Positions 35,531-47,903 of a stretch of DNA of 64,000 nucleotides are shown here, piece after piece. The translations under genes and the position numbers were made by a program. This DNA comes from Cyclina sinensis (taxonomy: Eukaryota > Mollusca > Bivalvia > Venerida > Veneridae). The DNA lies in the NCBI GenBank assembly GCA_012932295.1, contig JAAONU010000004.1, forward strand, positions 28,250,304-28,314,303, written 5' to 3'. The notes below the pieces were generated by a model. The model saw only the letters and a list, made by a program, of their open reading frames with translations. It was not told where the DNA came from and made no database searches. The first letter of the stretch is position 1; every line of letters starts with the position of its first letter.

Positions 35531-37835
35531 CTGATTTTTAAATTAGTGAAATAAAGTTGCCACCAAGACGAAAACAAGAATAAGGTTACATTCTCTAAAC
35601 AGATGGGTAAAATAGTATGAATATATATTTGTAACAACGTAGCTGTGAAGCAGAACATGTCTTCAATATCCTTTTTTTCATTTCATTTCTTTTTTAATTT
35701 CTGTCTTCGTCCTTCTGCGATAGTGTTTCTTAATAAATAAATAAATAATCTCTGTATTAACATCAACTTTTGCATCAAAAACAGTAACACTAATCCATGT
35801 TGACTGCTTCCTTGAAATCTGTTCTATTCATTGCTTTGTCTACACGATAGTCACACGCCAATTTCTAGATGACAAAGGTCATACATCATTAGTATAACAA
35901 GAGGGAATTTAGCCGTCTGTAATTACATCTAGCATCATCACAAAAACGACTCGAGTGTAAATCACGCAGTTACTTAGTAATTATTGACCATGTATAAGAT
36001 AAAATGAAAAATATTAATACAAGGAACATAACAAGATTGAAGTTATGTAATTACAATAAAATGTTGAACGGTAAGATTTTAAATATCAAGTCTTGTCTGA
36101 AGCAAAAGTAGGCACTAAGTAGCTACTAAACAGTAACAAAAAATGATTTGCTTTGAAATATTGTTTAAAAAAAGAATAAACGTTTTATATTCGGTAAAAC
36201 AGTTCCCGTTATGTCATATGGACACTCCAAGTCAAGAAAAGCATACAGCTAGAAACTAGAACCAGCGATAGAACATACATATGAATTTCAAACAAAAAAG
36301 ATTTTACTAAATAAACAGTTGGATGATTTACAGTGGTTCTCTCTTTTTTACATCAAATGATGCTCTTAAAAGTTTGTACATATGTATATTAATGACTGAT
36401 ATCTTTATGTAGTTTCTAGAGTTTTGACTCAAAGATTAAAAATTTCCAATGTTTTATCCAAAATATGTTAATAAACTTTACATGGACTTTTTGCGTTTCT
36501 CGCTCATTGTTGAGAGAAAAATCTTTTAGGACACATTTTACATTTTAGATTCTTGTAAATGTATTGCCACTCATTTTCATTTTACTTAGACACTATAGTG
36601 GGGTAAACATGCAGAAATCCCCAAAACAAGATAATGTCTGCTCAACTAAGTTCACGCTGCACTCTGTCGCATGTTTGCATATTTATATAAATGTTTCTGT
36701 AAGCATGCATTTCCATTAAGACCATCACAAATATCGAGTGAATGAGAAATAAAACGCATTGGCTTTCACAACAGGAAATACCCAGTTAAACATTGACTAA
36801 AATCATATCTCTGATTAGACTATAAAAAGCAGAAATGCAGTAAATATTGATTATCATAGTAATAGAAGTCAGAAAATTAACTTGAGTGGGCCAGCATTGT
36901 TCAATATTTGAGGTTATTATGGAGTACATGTATAAGATCTCGTTTGTTGTTGTTGTATCCTCATCAGCTGTTTTGAAATTGTGTGGGCATTTTATCGCTC
37001 ATCTTTGTTTTTATTTGCCAAGAGCACGATTTGTTTTTTATTTAGAGTTTAACCTTTTAGATGTAAAGTTGTGTGTTGCAGTCAGATGAGCTTTTGTTTT
37101 CTTGTTGTGTGGATTGTTTTTAGTATGAAATCAGTAGGTGGCTATCTCATGTTATTTTTATGACCTTTTAAGTAAATATTTCTATGCATGCGTTAATGGG
37201 TTTGGCAACAATTATTCTATTCATGATTTTTATTCCGACTTCTAGGCTTGGTTTTCTGGCTAAAGGATAATCCTTTTACATGTAATTTACTTGTTGTTGA
37301 TTCTGCAGAAACCTGTCACGTTGCATATAGCTATTTATTTTACACCAGATTAATGATGCAGCTTTTAGATAATTATATTCCATACCCATTTTGACTGAAG
37401 TCTCACATTTCACTTGTTTATTTAATTACCTGTTACACAACAGCTCCATTTGGTCCCTTGTCTAAATGTTTGCATAGCTGACAAAATCCATCTACCGGAA
37501 ATACAAATTAAAGCGTTTTGATTACTACTAGGGACTGGTTAGGTTACTGTTTAATCTTTTTTTATTATTTCGTTACTGCAATTTCATTAGTACAGATAGA
37601 TCTAGCACCATTTTCTGCAATATTTAGAGGTCACAGTAACAGATTGCGTTGTTTTCAAATGTCATTGTGTTAAAATTTAAATTCTAGCAAAGTTGTCTTA
37701 ACGAGCACCATCCATGTTAGCACGAAGTACCTTACTTATATTTTGAGAGACATTGTCAGCTTATTCCGGCCCGCCTCGGCGGGACGGTATTACGATAGAA
37801 CGTTTCTATGAAAACAACGAAAAACACCAAAGCTT
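35531..37835. other. Non-coding stretch with diverged blocks Q and Z
   Basis: A Q-type block lies at 36745-36860 (AATAAAACGCATTGG, TTTCACAACAGGAAATAC, TCTCTGATTAGACTATAA). A further block Z at 37250-37450 (GCAGAAACCTGTCACGTTGC, GATGCAGC, GAAGTCTCACATTTCACTTG, ACACAACAGCTCCATTTGGT) recurs in part at 48960-49060 and 54945-55070. No supported gene. Confidence 0.5.
37768..37788. repeat. GC-rich hairpin
   Basis: CCCGCC and GGCGGG separated by TC form a short GC-rich stem in AT-rich surroundings. Function unknown. Confidence 0.5.
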
Positions 37836-38270
37836 ATGGGTGCAGTGTATTTTTCCTTGGTTACCTCCGGGAGAACATGTTCCAAATTTTGGCCGGATAT
37901 ACCTTATCCAAAGACATATTTACTTCCCCTAACGATAACTGCTTTCCATTCCTATATGAGGTTAAACATTAAATTTGCTTTAGTTATCTTATGTAAATAT
38001 CGGAAGTTCATGAAAAAAAAAACATGCAGAAAAACGTATATATTGACAACTCAAATGTTTTTTGAAACTGAAATCATAAACAAAGTTCAGTTGGCTGCCC
38101 CCGGCCATAGGAGCTTCGTACATGTAAAGCTCATGAGACAAACACTGCATAAAAGCACATTGCATAGACATTGCGTTAAAACTTGCAAGAACTTGGAAAG
38201 TGATTATGTCTATTTTAGCATCAAAATGTTATGCCAAGTGGGTTTTCTCATTGTCCTTGTGAAATATTGA

Positions 38271-39478
38271 TGTGTAAAATCGTGAAAAAAATAAATAAAT
38301 ATGTAAGCAGTTAAAAGATTGTTTTAAAAACAACAACAAATGGACTAAACGAGTTAAACCGAATTGAATTCGACAAGATTACTACGTCTTGCTGTTTGCA
38401 TTGGTTTTGTCAAACACAGTGGTTCGTCACGGTTTGGCAATTGTATTCAATAATGTTTTATTTAATTCTTAGCGTGTTACACCGTTGTATATAAACTTCA
38501 TGCTGAAATTACTTTGTCAACTGGCCGGATGCTGCCTTTTTTTTTTTTTTTTTACTTTTACTTTTTTTTTAAATCAAGTTTGTTTAACACATCCCGCCAC
38601 ACGCTAAGATAACGTATTGTAAAATATCGGTTAAATCTCACGACTTCGTTTTATTACAGTTCCGTGTTTGTCAAGCGAGCCCTACATTTTCACTGATTTG
38701 CGTGACACGGTAAAGTATATTTTGAGGGGCATAAAATCAAGGTTGTCATTATTTCTTAACACATCTCTTTAAGTTAATATGGTCGAAGGTGTTGTTTTGT
38801 TTTTTTGCATGGTTTGTTCTTGTTTTTGTATTTACTTGTCCCTTTGCGTTACCAGTTTTTATATTTGATTATATTTCAAAGATCATTTACCTGCAAAATA
38901 TACCCAATGATGCAGGCAGTCCTATTAAATGACCTTTGTTATATATTAACTGCTTTATAATTGCCACTTTGAAATAGTAACTTTGAAATAGTTACTTTTT
39001 TAGTATTCCATGAAGCAAAGAAGAACTAGACAAGCGTTATTAATCATGTAATATATCTCTGTTGGTCAAATGATCTGTTCTTTTTAACAAGTTATTATGA
39101 TTATTTCATATGTGCTGAAAATATTTAAAACATGAGCTATTGAGGGAAATCATGGACAATTTTACCAATGATTAAAGTGAGCTACATTTCAAAACACTGG
39201 TGTATTTTTGTTGGAGATGTTGCAGTCAAGGTGGTGTTTTATTTAGATAGAAATCTTTGGTACATTTGATGGTAGATGTCCGAGCACGTTTCTAAGTCAT
39301 CCTAAAAACATCAATGACATTGTCACAGAGTAATCAGAAAATAATGAATAAAACTTAAAATATTGAAATAAATACATTAGGTTATACAGGTAAAAATTTA
39401 TGTCACAATGTAAAATATAAAAGCTATGGGAACGCTATAAATGTTAGATTTTTGGAACCACCGCCATCATTTATCTAC
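38271..39478. other. Non-coding stretch with T-rich tract
   Basis: Contains a 17-base T run at 38537-38553 followed by further T-rich sequence to about 38570, and a short inverted pair CTTAGCGTG/CACGCTAAG about 130 bp apart around it. Nothing else recognised. Confidence 0.5.
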
Positions 39479-39490
39479 CGTTGTATTATT

Positions 39491-39684
39491 ATAGTTTAAA
39501 CTTATTTATTTTACATCGATTGGGAAGAAAGTTCTAACAACTTATATTTCGGTTCAAACCAGTACTCGCGCCGAAAGTGAGGAATGCAGAAAATCACTGT
39601 CGACTCTTACCAGTGGTGGGATTTGAACCTGCAACCTCCGGATCGGGAGTACGGCACTCTAACCCCTTGACCACTGCTCCTCCT
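39491..39684 (-). mobile_element. Complete tRNA-derived SINE with 12 bp target duplication
   Basis: On the - strand the head reads GAGGAGCAGTGGTCAAGGGG (A box) and, about 40 bases on, GCAGGTTCAAATCCC (B box), followed by a core with GTACTGGTTTGAACCG and a tail ending CCAATCGATGTAAAATAAAT. The same 12 bases, CGTTGTATTATT, lie at 39479-39490 and 39685-39696. The perfect duplication and full length of about 194 bp point to a comparatively recent insertion. The acceptor-stem pairing expected of a functional tRNA is absent. It is a different SINE family from the one at 9.3, 22.1 and 58.6 kb. Confidence 0.88.
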
Positions 39685-39824
39685 CGTTGTATTATTCTTA
39701 GTTCATAACAGAAAATATCCTTACCTCACTAACATATCGCTTCGTGTGATTTTCACCTAACTAACACCCTAAGGTGGAAAAAACCGGTAAGTTTGATACC
39801 AACACTTTTATCAAGATTTGTGAA

Positions 39825-39985
39825 GTTAGCGGCCTAGCGGCCTGGCGGCGTGAAGTTAGCGGTCTAGCGGCCTGGCGGCGTGAAGTTAGCGGCCTGTCGG
39901 CCTAGCGGCCTGGCGGCGTGAAGTTAGCGGCCTGGCGGCCTAACGGCCTGGCGGCGTGAAGTTAGCGGCCTAGCGGCGTGAAGAT
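39825..39985. repeat. GC-rich minisatellite, left arm of the foldback element
   Basis: Irregular array of GCGGCCTAGCGGCCTGGCG and GTGAAGTTAGCGG phrases; its mirror image is at 41285-41455. Confidence 0.9.
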
Positions 39986-41284
39986 GGCTGCCTTTATCAC
40001 AATTTAGGTTGATCTTAAAAACGGATTGAAATCTATTTTTACAGCATATAATGTAAATTGCAGGGGTGTATAAGAAAGTTATCGACATGATTTAGCTTTA
40101 ATTTTTTAAAATAAATTATTTAACAAAGTTCTAGCTTATCTGCAAAGACGACTCGGAATCTCATTGTACATTTACTCCCATGTACTCTTTGTAAATTACA
40201 TTTCAGTTGATGATTAAGTAAAATATCAACAAGAACTAGCTTTGATTTTTTTTAACTTTTCGAAGCCTGGCGGCCTAAACTTAAAATTTATCATAATTTA
40301 TGTTTATCTTAAAACGTCTTGAAATCGATTTTTTCAGCATGTAATGTACATTTCAGGGGTGAATAAGCAAAATATCAACAAGAACTAGCTTTGATTTTTT
40401 TAAGTTTTCGAAGTCTGGCGGCCTAGCGGCCTAGCGGCCTAAACTTAATATTTATCATAATTTATGTTTATCTTAAAAACGGCTTGAATTCGATTTTTAC
40501 AGCATGCAATGTACATTTCAGGGATGATTAAGTAAAATATCAACAAGAACTAGCTTTGATTTTTTTAAAGTTTTTGAAGCCTAGCGGCCTAAACTAAATA
40601 TTTATCATAATTTATGTTTATCTTAAAACGTCTTGAAATCGATTTTTCAGCATGTAATGTACATTTCAGGGGTGAATAAGCAAAATATTGATATTTTTGT
40701 TGATATTTTACTTAATCATCCCTGAAATGTACATTGTATGCTGTAAAAATCGAATTCAAGCCGTTTTTAAGATAAACATAAATTATGATAAATATTAAGT
40801 TTAGGCCGATAGGCCGCCAGGCCGCTAGGCCGAGAGACTTCGAAAACTTAAACAAAATCAAAGCTAGTTCTTGTTGATATTTTGCTTATTCACCCCTGAA
40901 ATGTACATTACATGCTGAAAAAATCGATTTCAAGACGTTTTTAAGATAAACATAAATTATGATAAATTTTAAGGTTTAGGCCGCCAGGCCGCTAGGCCGC
41001 CAGGCTTCGAAAAGTTAAAAAAAATCAAAGCTAGTTCTTGTTGATATTTTACTTAATCATCAACTGAAATGTAATTTGCAAAGAGTACATGGGAGTAAAT
41101 GTACAAAGAGATTCCGAGTCGTCTTTGCAGATAAGCTAGAACTTTGTTAAATAATTTATTTTAAAAAATAAAAGCTAAATCATGTCGATAACTTTCTTAT
41201 ACACCCCTGCAATTTACATTATATGCTGTAAAATTAGATTTCAATCCGTTTTTAAGATCAACCTAAATTGTTATAAAGGCAGCC

Positions 41285-41455
41285 ATCTTCACGCCGCTAG
41301 GCCGCTAACTTCACGCCGCCAGGCCGTTAGGCCGCCAGGCCGCTAACTTCACGCCGCCAGGCCGCTAGGCCGCCCGGCCGCTAACATCACGCCGCCAGGC
41401 CGCTAGGCCGCTAGGCCGTTAACTTCACGCCGCCAGGCCTCTAGGCCGCTAACTT
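41285..41455. repeat. GC-rich minisatellite, right arm of the foldback element
   Basis: Reverse-complement array of CACGCCGCCAGGCCGCTAG and CCGCTAACTTCACGCC phrases. Confidence 0.9.
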
Positions 41456-41473
41456 CACAAATCTCTTTTATCA

Positions 41474-44400
41474 CACTTTAAGTCACAGTTACTGAAAAAG
41501 TAAACATTTCATCCTTTCAATGAAATGACAACAAAGTTTCTTTGGGTCATATTGTTAAATTATTATTTGTTCAGGTCGTGACTTTAGTATACTGTTCAGA
41601 TTCTACATATTTGTTCATAGATACGTATAATATTGAAACATATAAAAGCAATGTAAATACTGAAAAAGAATTCAATTAAACGAAACAAATAAACGCATTT
41701 CAATGTAAATACAAATAAAAACTCAATAAAACGCCTAATTCAGTTTGAATTCAATGTTTTGATATACTCGTAGATCGGTATATACATGTGCAGACAACAT
41801 TTGGACATCACGTTCTAACCTCACTAAATAAAATATCTCCATGAGAGAATATAGATTCATCGAATTTTGATCATAATATTCCTCTAATTGGCGAGAAAGA
41901 CAAAAAGGGAATTATTGGACATTTGATGTAGTTTCATTACTTCATCGGATATACATTGATATCTAAATATGCATGTTTCCATTTTAGTCATACAAAAAAT
42001 ATGATACCTTTGTTGTAAAAATAGCCCATCTTCATTAATATTTTGTTATCATTTTACCAAATAAATGTGTTTTACCAAATTTGCTGTTAACTTTCAGTCT
42101 TTAAAAGTGCTCAATCTTAATGCCATATGAAGATACAAAAGTTTTGTAAAAGATTAGACTTTTGTCGTGGTCGAGTGGCTATGTACATTTCAAGCTGTAT
42201 GGCTGTATGTACAGTGTATCAGTAGCGTAATAATGTACATGTCCCAGAAATGCATTAGCGTTTTGTCAATATTTTATGTTGAAAGACATGATATTTACAC
42301 TGGTATCATTTATAATATTTATACATATCTTTAAACAGCAAGCTTTTAAACTTAATTTTCTGTTCACTTATCACTTATCCGAATTTATGTTTTTGAAGCA
42401 GTCTTTGAAGTGAAGTCTGACACTTAATTTAGAACAAACTCTGGTGAAGGCACATATAATCTGACAAACATGCAACCATAGTACTTGAATTACTTTAGAG
42501 CAAACAGCTTTGATGTAGGGCAATGTGTTTTCAAAGTTGTTATATTGGTTCTCAGATTATATTGTTAGAGTGTGAGACGAGTTGAATCAATACAAAATTA
42601 ATTTAAATCAAAGCACCGACACATAGAAATACTTTAAGCAGGTACATTAAGTCGCAGCTCTTGTCTTAGCATCGACCATTCTATACAGAGTATGAATGTA
42701 AGGTCTTGACATTTGATTAGAATTAAGAAAAGCTTATAGTAAAATTACATAAAACTAACTTGGAGACAGCCTACGACCAACTACGACATTCATTGCAGAA
42801 ACGACTTCTTTGATTGTCAAGAAAATTTAATCTTTAGAAGTGCCTACATTTTTAAAGAAATTACATTTGAATTGGTTTTAATTATCTAAATTTTTTAAGA
42901 AACTGTCAACAGAGAGTGTATTTGAACACTTAATGGCATTTGAAATTCTCAGGTGGGTAGTATTTGAAAACCTAGTTTATGAAATATATATTTGGATAAG
43001 GTATATAATAAATTCTATATAAAACGGCTTTTGATTCATTATTTCTATGACAGTAGTAACATAACATGAAATATATTCTTAGGAGATACCGTAGAGATTC
43101 AGTCATGAAATCAAACTGTACATTACAAAAGGTTTATTCCAGAATCTGACTATTGCAGTAATCTTACATGTTATCTAGAACTTGAGTGTATGACTTCAAT
43201 ACCATGTCAGAAAGTAAAGTTTAATAATTTTTATGTAGGTTGAATCAATGGACCTTTTAGCATTTCATTACAAATATTTTAAATCATATTTAGGATAGAA
43301 ATGATATCAATATATTATGGTAACTGAATTAAAAAAAAAAACATATTCAGTACAATAAAGGTTCAGTAATTTATTCTAATGGTAAACTTTCCAGCTTCAT
43401 AGCTAAATGAGACGTCTCATTTCATGCACCGCTTGAATACCGAATTCAAATATGGTTAAGTACGTGATATAGCAATGAAATAGTCAATAGATCGGTTCAG
43501 TGATAGTGTAATTTTATGGCATTTCCTCAATAATAAGATTACCATATGACATGTCCCTCGCCCATAATTATTGAAAAAAACACGCACATATCGAACATAT
43601 CAACACTGACACGGCTATAAATATTTCGCTTCCATGTTATGATTAATTCAGAAAATAATTGTCATTTTTCATTTGACGTTATTCAATAAAGTCGCTTAAT
43701 GAAATTCTCACTTGTGAAATCAGGATAGCCATTCTTTTTTTTCAAAATGTTGGGGTTTCTACATTTTATTGTGAAAACATCATACGGACTGATCACTGGT
43801 TCATATCTAACTGCAGTTGCTTCTTTTATGCTTTACTGTTACGTGTATTCAAAATAATGCATTAGTTTTGGTCTAATCTCCATGGGTTAATGTTTCTTGG
43901 TATTACCTGCTTTAACCGCTCAGTTTTTCAAGATACTTTTTCTGTGACGAGTCATTTTCTACTTTGATGCTATTGATGTAATGGAACAATTGTATGATTA
44001 ATGACACATATATACGAAATACAATATAAAAAAAATCAAAAGAACTGTACTAGTCTACGAGTTCAATATTTTTTCTGGAGAACTAAAGGTGAACAAACAT
44101 CCACCATACCAGGTGTTCTAAGCGATGTTACTTCAGCTTAAAGAAAGAAGCTCATTGTTTGATTTAATTGCATAAAATCTAATCATCATATCTCTATTTA
44201 TTAAACTTGATCACAAAGCTTTTCATACCATTGTTTTGTATGGTCTTTAGAGCCTGAGCTTCGTTTATTATTTTAACTTCCCTTTCCCGTGTGCTCTTAC
44301 TATCGAACTTCATGAAATATGAAATAGTTTATCACACAGGCATGGCTCATTATGCAATAATTCTGATCTCTCTTCAACTAGCCGTCTGGACATTGTAACA

Positions 44401-44985
44401 ACACCAAGTCTTTATATTAAAATATGTAAAAACTTGAGTTATTGACACCCGAAGCCAATAGAAATATTCGTATTACAAAAAAGAGACCGAATTAGATTTA
44501 ACTGTAAAAGAAAGAGAATGGTATTCACTGTTTAACTATTTGCTTCTTTTTTGTATGTGCTGTATATGATGCAAGAACAAATACTGATGGCATGTATCTA
44601 GCTTGACTGTGACTTTGTGACACTAGCTTTGCTTTCTTTGCAATAAATATTTCAATTGTATTGTTGTTACAACAGGGTTCACAGTATTTAACAAACGTCT
44701 TTTGTTAGACGTGTATTTGTGACTTATGATCCTTCGTAAAATGCATTGTTTTTCATACACAAATGCTAAAATGCTAAATCAATTTTACAAAAGTATTTAA
44801 TTGAAGAACACGTTTCTTGTAATTAGCAAAATTTCAATTTCAAATCGTTACGAAACCACTTAAAATTTATTCAACTGAGTTTGCTATTTTTTAAAGTAAA
44901 TTTCTTAGTTTACATAGAGAATTTACAGACTTTTACAATACAGTAATCCAGCAAAGAGCAATCAAAAACAAACAAAAAAGAATGA
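41474..44985. other. AT-rich non-coding stretch with diverged blocks W and V
   Basis: W (41810-41990: GACATCACGTTCTAACCTCA, ATATCT, TGATATCTAAATATGCA) matches 51500-51700. A V-type block (ATTATGC, GGACATTGTAAC, CAAGTCTTTATA) lies at 44345-44430. A perfect 18 bp palindrome is at 43405-43422. No supported gene. Confidence 0.45.
43405..43422. repeat. 18 bp perfect palindrome
   Basis: AAATGAGACGTCTCATTT is its own reverse complement. Possibly chance; no regulated gene is visible next to it. Confidence 0.7.
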
Positions 44986-45140
44986 AAATATTAACGTTAT
45001 ACAACGGTTGGTCGTCTGTAAATTCCATTAGCAAAACACTCCTTACATCTTCTCCGGGAAACACTGAATAAACGAAATACAACTAAGATTTATGTATTCA
45101 TTTAGCAGGAAAATATAATTTTAAAAAGGGTGACAAAGAT
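44986..45140 (-). pseudogene. Decayed terminal-exon copy, family 2
   Basis: Read on the - strand it has STIFVTLF, IHKS, then VFPGEDVRSVLLMEFTDDQPLYN, matching FVTT, IHK and FPDEEARSILLMKST at 47904-48106. It has TGA and TAG codons before the FPGED part and lacks the shared stop, so it is not intact. Over the 13 best-aligned codons with the 47.9 kb copy, three are identical, five differ synonymously and five differ mostly conservatively (E/D, A/V, I/V, D/G, K/E), which indicates a coding past. Confidence 0.55.
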
Positions 45141-46690
45141 TGTACTTTTATTTTGTTTAATCTACATCATCTGTAATCAAGTAAATCTAAACATGTTCCT
45201 AAAGTCTAAACATGTTCTTAAAATTGCCTAAAAGTATAAGGATAAAATTCTGTCAAATTTATCATTTTGAGTGTTTAATATCTGTAAACATTAAAATATA
45301 TCATTGTAAGAAAATGTCAACGTCTAAATAAGTATTGTAAGAGAACGCTTTGATCTGATAAATTACTGAAGTTCCGATCATTATGCGATACTAGATATCT
45401 CCCTGGAATTGATTGTCTAGACAATGTAACCATATCTGGTCTTCATATCCAGCAAACTTATATAAAATAGTAAGTTTTTGGTAGCTGCAACAAAGGTTTT
45501 GTTCTATGTGCCATTAAGAGACTGGTATAGGATTAAAGGTAAAGCCATCTCTACTACTAATTGGATAGTATGACTCAAACATCTATTAGCACATCGAAAT
45601 AAGTGCGCATAAACAAGTGAACTTTGTTTGTTCTTCCAAATCAAAATTTTCTTCTGTCACCTCTTAGCAAGGCCTAACTATTGACCAATTTTTTTCAAGC
45701 AGGTAATTTCTGTGATATTTGGTAATTTCTCAGACAGAAACAATTACGAACAATTTTTGTAACTAAAAAATATTTCCTTTCCAGATACACACAACATGCA
45801 AAATATTCGGTAATATCAAAATCATTTCAGTAGGGTTGATGTAAGAAAATATATCAAATATGGCTAGTGGAGTACACACTGTTCTAATCTAAACATACCG
45901 GGATTCGAACTTAAGCTGAAAGAGCTTATTTGGAAAAATCTATTGCTCGTACGTTACACTTTGAAAACATGGTTCAATAAACAGGAAATGGTCTTGTTCA
46001 GGTAATTATTTACAAGATTTTATATTGTGGATTTTGAATCTTGCATTATTCCAATATCTATAGTTAAAATTCATAGCTTATAACCAGTCCATGCTCTAGT
46101 ACTCTTTTCTCATTGCATAGGTCGTGATACCTATATAGATTCATTTATCTTATATACTAGCTAAATATTTTAGCAAAATAAGAGCTTGGACCACATTTTG
46201 CACTCTTTACTATATTTGTCTATTCAAGATTAACTCGCTCTTTTAAATTCATGCAATATAAGTTCCTAGGGGCCTAGAAAGGCAACGAAATGGATTTCCA
46301 GTTTTTTTATGGGAAATTATTGTATCCGAAGGGTTGCGATGACATGTGGTGACTCTCTGACAAGTAACCATGACAACACACTAATAGTGTGACTGACCTT
46401 CACCCTATTGTTTCAAATAATCCAGATGTAGCAAAATTGCTCTTTCCGGGCCTAAATAGCAGCAGTCTGTCATACACTATTATTTGATTTTGATACGACT
46501 TTAGTCAGTACAAAATTAATCTAAACTATTTTCAAAGAAACAAAACAAAACATGTCTCCCACCACTAGACTCCACATTAAATGTTGATGATAGATAAAAC
46601 TAGGCTTGTAACTGAAGATCTGGGTGAAGTTTGCCTGAAATCCGCCGGATGGTATAGGAGAATTTAAAAATAACTGATCGGAGAAAGGGC
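45141..46690. other. AT-rich non-coding stretch
   Basis: Includes a V-type block at 45365-45450 (ATTATGCGATACT, GACAATGTAACCATATCTGG). Also a B-box-like GATTCGAACTTAAG at about 45902 that, read on the - strand, gives AGTTCGAATCCCGG without a clear A box. No supported gene. Confidence 0.45.
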
Positions 46691-46830
46691 AATTACTTTG
46701 CTCAAAATCAATGAACTAGAAAATAACCAAGATATGCATATTTTAGCTTACCTTTGATCACTTTAGAAAAGTCTGTCTGAAATTGTCCCCAATGGTATAA
46801 GATAAATGAATGAACCAGAAAATGCCTATT
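46610..46830. repeat. Imperfect tandem pair, about 140 bp
   Basis: GAAGTTTGCCTGAAATCCGC...ATGGTATAGGAGAA recurs as AAAGTCTGTCTGAAATTGTC...ATGGTATAAGATAA. Confidence 0.55.
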
Positions 46831-46929
46831 TGCACATCTAGGTTTGTCACTAGATATATTTAACAGATTATTATCAGACAGACACAAAATCAATGTATCT
46901 TCCCAGCATGGTGGGAAACATAATAATAG

Positions 46930-47010
46930 CTTTGACATAATGAAATACTGGAAGTCACGTCTTGTCTAATTGCTTTCGACCATTTGATGTAGTGATACCA
47001 TAAATGGTCT
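46930..47010 (-). repeat. Recurring paralogous block V
   Basis: GACATAATGAAATACTGGAA occurs here, again at 51988, and as GACATAATGAAATACGGGAA at 59810, each followed 60-80 bases later by a TGGTCTTGA- or AACCATGTTGGC-type phrase. It marks a second set of tandem copies in the right half. Confidence 0.5.
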
Positions 47011-47903
47011 TGACCTTAGGTAATATCGAATTAAATTAAGCCATAATGCGACATTGACCTAAAAAAACTAAAAACTAATATGATGGTTTTGAGGAGAAAT
47101 GTATTGTTTATCGCGAAAGTGTTAAATATATATGAAATTGCCACACATTTTCTAGAAAAAATATTACATAGATTAGTCTAGTCTTTGGGAAACGTTCTCT
47201 CAAGCGCAACATAGTTTATTCTGAGACACTTCCTCTCCTGAGTTATAAAGTTTGTATATTAGCACTTTTTTTCACTAGAAAGTTTTGGTGGTTTAGATGG
47301 TAAATTTCGGACAATCTCACAGCTAAAAGTTGAAATTACAGAAAACAAATACTACATTAAATTCTGCTTGTCTCAGTAGAGCTTTGTGAATGGACATTGT
47401 TATTGTGTCTGGTCTCTATGTAAAAATAATGTAATAATTAAGTTACAGGTTTCCGAAAATTAGTTATTGCTAGCCAAGGTCAAACGAAGTAAGTGCGTTA
47501 AAAGGAAAAGATTTTTACCTATAAATAAAAGATTTGCTGGGTAACTCTTCTTCTTCACCTACACTGATACACGACAAATCCTGTTGCATTAAGTTGTAGC
47601 CTGTCCGTGACATTGTCCACATATTCCAAGCCTTCTGTCGGTAAGAGTTAAGTCTTCACGATATGTGTCAAATTTATTTTGTAACTTGTTTCCTCAAAAC
47701 ACTTTGTCCATACTAAAAATGCATCATTTCATCATGACAGACTATCAAATGCTTAAATTTTACTGACAAATTAGTTAGAGAATAGCCTACAGAATTGTTA
47801 ATTAAAAATATTATATAAAATAAGTAAGAAAACCTCTTGTATTTATTCAACTGTGTTTGCTTCTCTAAGAACAAATGATTCTCTTCGCGTAGCGCCAACA
47901 CTT
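47011..47903. other. Sequence downstream of the intact family 2 exon
   Basis: The part at 47690-47890 aligns with 44740-44890 (TTATTCAACTGTGTTTGCT versus TTATTCAACTGAGTTTGCT), so the paralogy extends beyond the exon. A - strand frame ending in TTTATAG|GTAAAA at about 47520 could be another exon, but no second copy confirms it. Confidence 0.35.

Larger units (their letters stand above)
39814..41464. mobile_element. 1.65 kb foldback transposon, GC-rich arms, 9 bp target duplication
   Basis: The element starts AGATTTGTGAAGTTAGCGG and ends in the exact reverse, CCGCTAACTTCACAAATCT. CTTTTATCA flanks both sides (39805-39813 and 41465-41473). The two arms are near-perfect inverted copies that meet around 40685-40700 with almost no spacer. 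Each arm has an outer minisatellite of GGCCTAGC/GGCCTGGC and GGCGTGAAGTTAGC units, then a unique stretch, then several units of about 160-190 bp (ATTTATCATAATTTATG, ATGTACATTTCAGG, ATCAACAAGAACTAGCTTTG), separated by more GGCCTAGC runs. The left arm has about one more unit than the right. No frame encodes a transposase. Nine-base duplications and long inverted ends fit Mutator-like or FB-like foldback elements; the family assignment is inference. Confidence 0.92.

Noticed and set aside
37836..38270. Longest open frame, 144 codons on the + strand
   Set aside because: No recognisable motif, no conserved copy in this repetitive window, and a composition like translated AT-rich DNA. A length of this order is expected by chance somewhere in 64 kb.
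39590..39684. Functional tRNA gene on the - strand
   Set aside because: A and B boxes are present but the acceptor stem does not close, and a non-tRNA body, tail and target duplication show that it is a SINE.
40690..41464. Reading the right arm of the foldback element as a separate inverted gene or repeat array
   Set aside because: It is the mirror of the left arm within one pair of 9 bp target duplications, so one element explains both.
45890..45960. Another tRNA-derived element on the - strand
   Set aside because: Only a B-box-like phrase is seen; no A box at the proper distance and no match to the other SINE bodies.
47520..47660. Additional - strand exon ending at a TTTATAG|GTAAAA donor
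   Set aside because: All three frames are partly open and no second copy conserves any of them, so it cannot be told from chance.
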